Source: JBMOMT01 sp049324835
GTDB taxonomy: Bacteria; Chloroflexota; Anaerolineae; CAYNKW01
NCBI GenBank assembly: GCA_049324835.1
Contig: JBMOMT010000070.1
Location: forward strand, 1-45,587
Reading direction: 5' to 3'
DNA length: 45,587 bases
Below the pieces are notes generated by a model. That model had not been told where the DNA came from. It was given only the letters and a program-made list of their open reading frames with translations, and did not search any database. Every line of letters begins with the position of its first letter. The stretch's first letter is position 1. The position numbers and the translations under genes were made by a program. Below are positions 40,430 to 45,587 of this stretch, in pieces.

Positions 40430-41692
40430 ATGTTTAGCACCGTTCTGGAAGGGATCAGTGGCTACTTTGGCAAATCGTTTCTTATTTCTGTTTTTTTCCC
40501 CAGCCTCTTTTTCTGGATGCTCAACCTGGCCCTGACCGTGCTGACCGTGGGGCTGAACCAGGCCCTCGATTGGTGGGGCAAACAAGATGGCCAGGTGCAG
40601 GGCTTTTTGACCGCGGCCTTTGTCATCTGGACGCTCTTTATGGCCTACGTGCTGCACATCTTTATGCCAGAGTTGAGTAAACTCTACGAGGGTCGCTGGC
40701 GTATGCTGGCGGCCATCCTGGAGCCTATGCGCGGGCGCAACAAAAAAGCGTGGCGGGCGTTCCGCAGCCAGGACGAGAAACTGGGAGCCGAGACTCAGGC
40801 CCTCAAAACACGCCAGCAGGCCCTGGAGAAACTGCTCAACCGCGACGTGCCGCCCTTGCCCTACGGCGAGCGCGTGGACGTGTCGGCGCTGGTCGACGAT
40901 GCCACCGCGCTTTACGACCGGGTGCGAGATTGGCATGCTGAGGATTACCTGGCCGATGACAGGTGGCAAGAAATGGCGGCCAAGCTGGCCTCCATCCAGG
41001 CGCGTCTTTTGGCCCTCTCGGAAGACGAGCTGGCGCAGCACAAAATGGTCATCGGCCCGGGCAGCAAGGTGGATCGTATTTTCCGAGAACCCTATGCCTT
41101 CCTCGACGATCTCATCCGTCAGGTGGGGCAGCAGCGGCTGGAGCTCTACCAGGAATGGTCGGTGGCTTACCCGGCCCGGCTGGAGTGGGTCATGCCCACC
41201 CGGCTGGGCAATCACCTGCGCGCCGCCGAGACCTATTCTTTTCTACGCTACAACCTGGACGCAGCGGTGGTCTGGCCGCGCCTCCGGGAGTTGCTGCCAG
41301 ACGAGTTCGCCGGGCGGTTGAGTGAGGCCAAGACGAATCTGAGCCTGATGTTGGTGCTGACCACGCTGGCGCTCGTTTTCGGCGTCGTCTGGGGCGGGGT
41401 GCTGATGGCCGTGCCCGATGCATCGCTGGCGATCTATAAATGGGTGGCTGCGCCCATCACCTTTCTGGCCGGCATCGGCATAGCCCGCGTGGCCTATCTC
41501 AACGCCGCCCAGGGCGCGCTGGCCTACGGTGAGCTGCTCAAAACGGCTTTTGATCTCTATCGCTGGCAAGTGCTCCAGGCGCTACACCTGGAGCTGCCCC
41601 CAGACCTGGAGAGCGAGCGGAAGCTGTGGGGTGAGATCGGCGGTTTTCTCTACCGCAATTATCCCTTTCAGACTTGCTGGAAACACGCCTGA
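40430..41692 (+). CDS. Large membrane protein with a central soluble helical domain
   Basis: A 420-residue protein I do not recognise. Two membrane helices lie at the N-terminus (about 16-42 and 58-79) and two near the C-terminus (about 302-325 and 333-355). Between them is a 200-residue soluble, charge-rich helical region containing 'ETQALKTRQQALEKLL' and 'WQEMAAKLASIQARLLALSE', likely coiled-coil. The C-terminal tail has 'LLKTAFDLYRWQVLQALHLE'. The layout suggests a membrane-anchored scaffold or sensor. A GGAAGGAG site precedes the ATG. It is cotranscribed with the CBS-like protein and is followed by a clear terminator. Confidence 0.75.
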   Translation: MFSTVLEGISGYFGKSFLISVFFPSLFFWMLNLALTVLTVGLNQALDWWGKQDGQVQGFLTAAFVIWTLFMAYVLHIFMPELSKLYEGRWRMLAAILEPMRGRNKKAWRAFRSQDEKLGAETQALKTRQQALEKLLNRDVPPLPYGERVDVSALVDDATALYDRVRDWHAEDYLADDRWQEMAAKLASIQARLLALSEDELAQHKMVIGPGSKVDRIFREPYAFLDDLIRQVGQQRLELYQEWSVAYPARLEWVMPTRLGNHLRAAETYSFLRYNLDAAVVWPRLRELLPDEFAGRLSEAKTNLSLMLVLTTLALVFGVVWGGVLMAVPDASLAIYKWVAAPITFLAGIGIARVAYLNAAQGALAYGELLKTAFDLYRWQVLQALHLELPPDLESERKLWGEIGGFLYRNYPFQTCWKHA

Positions 41693-41707
41693 CGCAGCGC
41701 GTTCCAC

Positions 41708-41740
41708 AGCCACAGATCGATGCCGGTCTGTGGCTTTTTT
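41708..41740 (+). terminator. Terminator of the CBS/membrane-protein unit
   Basis: The stem AGCCACAGA / TCTGTGGCT is followed by TTTTT, 16 bp after the stop. Confidence 0.88.
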
Positions 41741-41752
41741 GTGCCACGTGAC

Positions 41753-41893
41753 GTAACTGCTCAGCCTACCCTCTCGCAGGCCAAAATCGTTCATCCCGTC
41801 CCACAATCTGGCCAACTGGACGCTGGCGAATCGACAAATTGCGACAGCAGGGATACGGCCCTACAAGAGCCTGCGGCAGGGTGAGCAGTCACC
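41753..41893. repeat. Palindromic intergenic repeat, copy 4
   Basis: The left arm GTAACTGCTCAGCCTACCCT (continuing CTCGCAGGC) pairs with the right arm GCCTGCGGCAGGGTGAGCAG (continuing TCACC), again with a 5-base GCCTA bulge. The right end contains the stop codon of the neighbouring hydrolase gene (41889-41891). The interior differs from copies 2 and 3. Confidence 0.8.
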
Positions 41894-42743
41894 ACGGGAC
41901 AAAGGCGCGGATCAGGGCCGCCGTTTCTGCCGGGCGCTCCAGGGGGAACATGTGCCCGGCGCCCGGCACGATGGCAAATTTGGCCTGGGGCAACAAACGC
42001 GCCGTGTGGGTCTGGGCCTCTGGCCGAAAAGTATCCGATCGCTCGCCTCGGACAAACAACAGCGGCAGCGCCGTATCCAGGCGCGGCAAAAAACGCCATA
42101 CGTCGGTTGGCACGCTGCCAAAGATGTGCGCCTCCCATTCCGGCGGGTAGATCAGCTCCACGTGTCCATCGGGCCTGGACCGTGTGCCGTGCTGCACGTA
42201 GGCCTTTAGGGCGTCGATGTGCCACTGGGCAAACAGCGGCTTTTCTGCAAAGTAGGCATACGCCGCATCACGATTGGGCCAGGAGCGGCGGCGGCGCAGC
42301 GCGCCCTCGACCAGCGGCGGCTGCCAGGGCAGCCGCAGGCGTTGCATCCAGCGCATAAAAACCAGCCAGCGCGGCGGCAGCAGCACCGGATCTAGAAGCA
42401 CCAGACTGCGGAACAGGTTTGGTCGCTGCACGGCGGCCAGCAGCGTCGTCACCCCGCCCAGCGAATGTCCCACACCGATGATACCCTCTGTCCCCAGGGC
42501 CTCCAGGTCGGCGATCAGATCGGCGGCCAGGTGATGCCAGGTCTGAGATTGCGGCGGCGGTGGATCTGGCCAGAGCGGACGCGCTCCCAGGCCGATGACA
42601 TGATAGGTTGGCGCGAGGTTTTCTGCCAGGGGGGCATAAACGGCGGGCGGAAAGCCATTGGCGTGGCCGATGTGCAGCCACGGGGCGCCGGTGTGACCGC
42701 CAAAATGATGCAGATGCCGGGAGCGAGTTAGCGCCATAGCCAT
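41889..42743 (-). CDS. Alpha/beta hydrolase
   Basis: A 284-residue serine hydrolase. The nucleophile elbow G-H-S-L-G-G has Ser94. The oxyanion region is 'HIGHANGFPPAVYAPLAENL', the putative acid lies near 'LFVRGERSDTF', and the catalytic His is in 'GAGHMFPLE'. The cap (about 125-200) is rich in Trp and Arg. Such enzymes cleave esters, lactones or epoxides; the substrate is unknown. The gene is the last of the FdhE-ACT-response regulator unit (22 bp gap). Its last codons and stop lie inside the right arm of palindromic repeat copy 4, so the repeat may have set the C-terminus. Confidence 0.88.
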   Translation of the reverse strand: MAMALTRSRHLHHFGGHTGAPWLHIGHANGFPPAVYAPLAENLAPTYHVIGLGARPLWPDPPPPQSQTWHHLAADLIADLEALGTEGIIGVGHSLGGVTTLLAAVQRPNLFRSLVLLDPVLLPPRWLVFMRWMQRLRLPWQPPLVEGALRRRRSWPNRDAAYAYFAEKPLFAQWHIDALKAYVQHGTRSRPDGHVELIYPPEWEAHIFGSVPTDVWRFLPRLDTALPLLFVRGERSDTFRPEAQTHTARLLPQAKFAIVPGAGHMFPLERPAETAALIRAFVPW

Positions 42744-42765
42744 GTGTGTGAGGGTCGAGAGGTGT

Positions 42766-43557
42766 TCAGTCCAGGTCGGCGGTGGTGATCAGGCCGATGG
42801 CCAGGGAAAGAGCCGGCTCGACGGCCTCACCCTCAGGTGTTGCCAGCAGAGGATCGAGGGCGCGCCGTAGCTGGGCTGTGACCTCGGCCTGGAGATCGGT
42901 GGCCTGCGCTGGGGAGGTGAGCAAGGCCAGCTCGGCCTCCGAGAGGTGAATCACCGAACTATCGGCTCCTCCTCGTTCGGCGGCTGCCTGGTGGAGGGCG
43001 GTTGCCAGGGCTCTCAGGATCTGGTTGAGCGTTGTCGCTCCCCCCACCCGGCTCAGTGAATCGAGGTTCTCCAGACGCAGGCACACAGCAGCCCGTTCAC
43101 CATCGGCCAGCAGCGGGCGCAGATGCGCCTTGACGGTTGCATCTGCCTGCAGGACGGTGATGGCTACTGGGAGCTGTTGTGCCGTCTGGCGCAGCGTGTT
43201 ACGCACGCGCAGCAGCAGCTCTTCGGTATCGAATGGTTTGGTGATATAGTCCACCGCGCCCAGTTCCAGGCCGGTGAGCCGGTCGTCGCGCCCTTGCTGT
43301 TCGGTCAAAAAGATGACGGGTGTGTGTTTGGTGGGAGACAATCGCCGCAGGCGGGCGAAAACCTCGTAACCATTCACGTCGGGCAGGTTCACGTCGAGCA
43401 GGATCAGGTCGGGCGGATTTTCACGGCATTGCCGGAGGGCGTCTTTGGCCCACTGCACGGCGGTCACTTTAAAGCCGTGCAGGCTAAAGAATTGCTGCAG
43501 CATGGCCAGGGTTTCCGGATCGTCTTCCACGATCAGCAATTTGTAGGGTGGGTTCAC
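42766..43557 (-). CDS. Response regulator with degenerate GGDEF-like output
   Basis: A 263-residue protein. A GTG start at 43557 follows GGAGGG. The receiver (5-125) has Asp55 (LILLDVNLPDVNG) and Lys in 'YITKPFDTEE'. The output part (130-263) includes 'AAVCLRLENLDSLSRVGGAT' and 'TLNQILRALATALHQAA'. This resembles the first half of a diguanylate cyclase domain, but where the GGDEF active site should be the sequence reads 'VIHLSEAELALL', so no cyclase activity is expected. It could act as a protein-interaction or nucleotide-sensing output. The gene is in the FdhE unit, 39 bp after the ACT gene. The GGDEF assignment is tentative. Confidence 0.8.
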   Translation of the reverse strand: MNPPYKLLIVEDDPETLAMLQQFFSLHGFKVTAVQWAKDALRQCRENPPDLILLDVNLPDVNGYEVFARLRRLSPTKHTPVIFLTEQQGRDDRLTGLELGAVDYITKPFDTEELLLRVRNTLRQTAQQLPVAITVLQADATVKAHLRPLLADGERAAVCLRLENLDSLSRVGGATTLNQILRALATALHQAAAERGGADSSVIHLSEAELALLTSPAQATDLQAEVTAQLRRALDPLLATPEGEAVEPALSLAIGLITTADLD

Positions 43558-43596
43558 GTTTCCCTCCTGCGTAGGGCCGGGCCGAACACGATCCGG

Positions 43597-44070
43597 TCAG
43601 GGCAGGTCGAAGGCTTCCTGGAGCGCCTCTATCGCCAGGGTTACGTCGGCGTGATCGATGACGCACGACACAGTCGAGATGGAAGTGCTGATAGAGAGGA
43701 TGTTGACATCCACGGCGGCCAATGCGTTGAACATGGCCCCGGCGATGCCCGGTCGCTCGCGAAAGTCTGGCCCAAAAATAGAGACGATGGCCACTTCGCC
43801 CCGAAGGGTGATCTCGCGGGCGCCGATCTGCTCCTTGACTTCGTCCAGGACGGCCAATGAGGTGACCCGAACGTCACGGTCGACGCAAAAGACCACGTGG
43901 GCGTTGCCTTCCAGATCCAGCAGTTGGGCGATGAATTGGACGTTGATGCCGGTCTGGGCCAGCGTATTGAGGATGGCGCCGGCCACGCCTGGTTTATCGG
44001 GCACGGCCATCACGCCAACGAGGGCGAGTTTTGAATTTTGAATGATGCCACCGGCTTTTACCTTGCCCAT
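43597..44070 (-). CDS. Free-standing aspartokinase-type ACT-domain protein
   Basis: A 157-residue protein consisting only of two ACT domains: about 15-75 'LALVGVMAVPDKPGVAGAIL' and 90-155 'EVAIVSIFGPDFRERPGIAG' with 'SISTSISTVSCVIDHADV'. This is the regulatory C-terminus of aspartate kinase, where lysine or threonine is bound, without the kinase domain. An AAGGAGAG site precedes the ATG. It could act as a free regulatory subunit (like the short beta chain of aspartokinase II) or as an independent amino-acid sensor. It lies 35 bp after fdhE and 39 bp before the response regulator gene. No kinase domain is nearby. Confidence 0.9.
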   Translation of the reverse strand: MGKVKAGGIIQNSKLALVGVMAVPDKPGVAGAILNTLAQTGINVQFIAQLLDLEGNAHVVFCVDRDVRVTSLAVLDEVKEQIGAREITLRGEVAIVSIFGPDFRERPGIAGAMFNALAAVDVNILSISTSISTVSCVIDHADVTLAIEALQEAFDLP

Positions 44071-44105
44071 GGGCCAGCTCTCCTTTGTTCGTTGACTTTT
44101 GAGCT

Positions 44106-44918
44106 TTAGTGAAATCCTTCCTGGCGGGCAGCCAGGTCCATGTCGATGGTCAGGATAGGTTCAACACTCAAGATACGGTCCTGCGCCAGGCGCAGGTCGA
44201 TGGTTTTGAGGTAGCGTCGACAGGCATGGCAGACATACAGGCGATAGACGCCATCTTGACCGGGGTAATAGGCCAGTCGGCTGGGATCGGTATTGCTACA
44301 AAAAGGGCATTCCAGGCGGGCCGAGGGCCACTCGGCGTTGCAGCGGGAGCATAACAACCAGCGCTCGCCCTCGCCGCGCAGCGCAGCAAAGTGAGGCTGC
44401 CCGCCACAGATGGGGCAGTAACCGCGCCGCCAATCCTTCAGATCGAGCAGGGGCAACAGGGCTTCGGCGGCGCGTTGCAGGTAGGGCGCCAGCGCCAGGC
44501 GGATCAACACGTCGGCGGGTTTGCGGTCGGTGGCTGGCGGGGCATGGAAGGGCGATTGTGTCTCGAATTCTTGTCTGACCAGCGCCAACAACTCGTCGGG
44601 GGCCCAAGCCTCTCGTTCGGCGGCCCACTCTGGGTTATAACTAACCATGACATCCCACAGGTGAACGGCCAGCGAGGCCAGGGGTTCAGCCGTCACGCCC
44701 AGTTGCTCGAAGGTAAGCTGGGCCAGACCATCGGCCAGACGCTGCCGATGCACGGCGGGGGGAGCGCTGTGCGGCTCACCGGACAGGTTGGTTTTGAATT
44801 CGAACTGTGCCTGCATCAATTCGGTATAAAAATCCAGGTAGGCGGCCAGCGCTTCCTGGCGAGATTTGGCCTTTTGCAGGGCGTCGAGTGCACGTTGATC
44901 GGTCTTGGCGATGGGCAT
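44106..44918 (-). CDS. fdhE: Formate dehydrogenase accessory protein FdhE
   Basis: A 270-residue protein. The start MPIAKTDQRALD is chosen because AAGGAG sits six bases upstream; an ATG six codons earlier has no site. The C-terminal half has the FdhE rubredoxin-like metal sites: 'YCPICGGQP', 'LLCSRCNAEWPSARLECPFC' and 'CHACRRYLKTIDLR'. The N-terminal half is helical. FdhE is needed for activity or assembly of membrane formate dehydrogenase and binds the enzyme before export. No formate dehydrogenase gene is in the window. It is the first gene of the unit running to 41889. Confidence 0.93.
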   Translation of the reverse strand: MPIAKTDQRALDALQKAKSRQEALAAYLDFYTELMQAQFEFKTNLSGEPHSAPPAVHRQRLADGLAQLTFEQLGVTAEPLASLAVHLWDVMVSYNPEWAAEREAWAPDELLALVRQEFETQSPFHAPPATDRKPADVLIRLALAPYLQRAAEALLPLLDLKDWRRGYCPICGGQPHFAALRGEGERWLLCSRCNAEWPSARLECPFCSNTDPSRLAYYPGQDGVYRLYVCHACRRYLKTIDLRLAQDRILSVEPILTIDMDLAARQEGFH

Positions 44919-44999
44919 CTGATTCTCCTTTGACATGACTGAGATGAGTATAGTTTACCACACAAGCGCCGCACGCGCCAGTGAAGGGAAAAATCGCGT

Positions 45000-45028
45000 T
45001 TGACAATCCAATACCTCGGTGCTATACT
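45000..45028 (+). promoter_or_regulatory. Promoter of the three-tRNA cluster
   Basis: TTGACA (45000-45005), 17-bp spacer, TATACT (45023-45028), 39 bp before the first tRNA. Confidence 0.85.
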
Positions 45029-45067
45029 TGGGGTCGCATTGGGTGGGGAGACAGCCGTTGCACCTTC

Positions 45068-45159
<92 letters not shown>

Positions 45160-45167
45160 TGTTTTCT

Positions 45168-45259
<92 letters not shown>

Positions 45260-45269
45260 CCTTGAATTT

Positions 45270-45344
45270 GCCCTCGTAGCTCAGCGGAATAAGAGCGTCT
45301 CCCTGCGGAGGAGAAGGCCGTGCGTTCGAATCGCACCGAGGGTA
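45270..45344 (+). tRNA. tRNA-Arg (anticodon GCG)
   Basis: A 75-nt class I tRNA. Acceptor GCCCTCG/CGAGGGT (first pair G-U), D arm GCTC/GAGC, anticodon stem TCTCC/GGAGA with loop CTGCGGA, giving GCG (reads CGC). T arm GTGCG-TTCGAAT-CGCAC, discriminator A. Most bacteria use an A34 (inosine) tRNA-Arg(ACG) for this box, so the G34 is unusual. Confidence 0.9.
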
Positions 45345-45375
45345 CCTGGCTGGCGGGAGCAGCCCGCCCGAAAAG

Positions 45376-45409
45376 ACTCCCGCCGGAAGTGGCGGGAGTT
45401 TTTGTTTTG
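45376..45409 (+). terminator. Terminator of the tRNA cluster
   Basis: The stem ACTCCCGCC / GGCGGGAGT (45376-45384 / 45391-45399) is followed by TTTTGTTTT. Confidence 0.92.
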
Positions 45410-45419
45410 TGTCTAGCGT

Positions 45420-45587
45420 GAGGAGACCCTCATGGCCAGCCAGCTCGAAACCTGCATGCATCTGAAAGAGGCGGTCGGTGAGCGTCAGGGGGATGGTGTT
45501 GGAGATGATGCCGCCGCAGGCGTCGCCTGCCCCGAGGAAAATCGAGGGGTAGAAAGCGCGGCCCACCACCGCGCCGGCGTCATCGGT
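45420..45587 (-). CDS. Possible C-terminal fragment of an unrecognised gene (start beyond window)
   Basis: The minus-strand frame entering from the right edge reads '...VVGRAFYPSIFLGAGDACGG' and 'ISNTIPLTLTDRLFQMHAGF' with strongly GC-rich third codon positions. That is unlike the other frames here and suggests real coding. No stop occurs before the tRNA terminator, and the frame runs on antisense through the tRNAs. The true stop may have been lost to a frameshift near 45425, or the call may be wrong. I do not recognise the protein. The strip 45345-45419 holds only the terminator. Confidence 0.35.

Noticed and set aside
1836..41893. CRISPR array from the repeated palindromic units
   Set aside because: The four units are far apart, differ in length and have no regular spacers. 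No cas gene is present.

Overview
The window looks like a chromosomal segment of a high-GC, free-living bacterium, most plausibly a member of the Chloroflexota (Anaerolineae-like). This is inferred from gene style only: very large GAF/PAS hybrid histidine kinases, PadR/HAAS pairs, LolA/LppX-like lipoproteins beside single-helix membrane proteins, a fused ECF-type ATPase, DUF433 and a coenzyme B12-dependent acyl-CoA mutase. No 16S rRNA or other decisive marker is present. There are no phage, IS or CRISPR signatures. Promoters are of sigma-70 type, and most of those I could place have a 17-bp spacer.

Layout. 1-3.93 kb (minus): a probable operon of lipoprotein, PadR repressor, HAAS membrane protein, polytopic membrane protein, single-helix protein and an ABC ATPase cut by the left edge. 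3.9-10.8 kb: VanZ-like protein, glycosyltransferase, DUF433 protein, HAD hydrolase, a tandem-duplicated lipoprotein, GalE epimerase and an EamA transporter. 10.8-12.1 kb (plus): NfeD/ClpP-type membrane protease. 12.1-25.9 kb (minus): a 13.7-kb array of six histidine kinases, five of them carrying receiver domains (six receivers in total), plus one small excisionase-type DNA-binding protein. 26.0-29.6 kb: ComEC and a divergent metallo-beta-lactamase-fold hydrolase. 29.5-34.4 kb (minus): ECF vitamin-type transporter (T, fused A-A, S) behind a MocR-type regulator. 34.5-37.3 kb: isobutyryl-CoA-mutase-like large subunit divergent from a DedA protein. 37.4-41.7 kb: tRNA-Arg(CCT), a glycosidase-like protein with three PKD domains, a CBS-like protein and a large membrane protein. 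41.9-44.9 kb (minus): FdhE, a free-standing aspartokinase-type ACT protein, a response regulator and an alpha/beta hydrolase. 45.0-45.4 kb (plus): tRNA-Ser(TGA), tRNA-Ser(GCT), tRNA-Arg(GCG).

The centre of interest is the kinase array. It contains no classical DNA-binding response regulator, so output must go through receivers fused to kinases, through regulators elsewhere, or perhaps through the embedded excisionase-like protein. Two of the kinases have a cysteine-rich segment inside the PAS domain next to the kinase core; a sister kinase in the same array lacks it, which suggests a redox or metal input. A family of four palindromic intergenic repeats sharing a CCCTCYCGCAGG core is spread over the window, and one copy carries the outward-facing -35 boxes of two divergent genes. 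Other notable points are complementary degeneracy in the fused ECF ATPase, paired CCAATTGG boxes at the MocR promoter, the Phe89/Gln207 signature in the mutase, and the unusual GCG anticodon.
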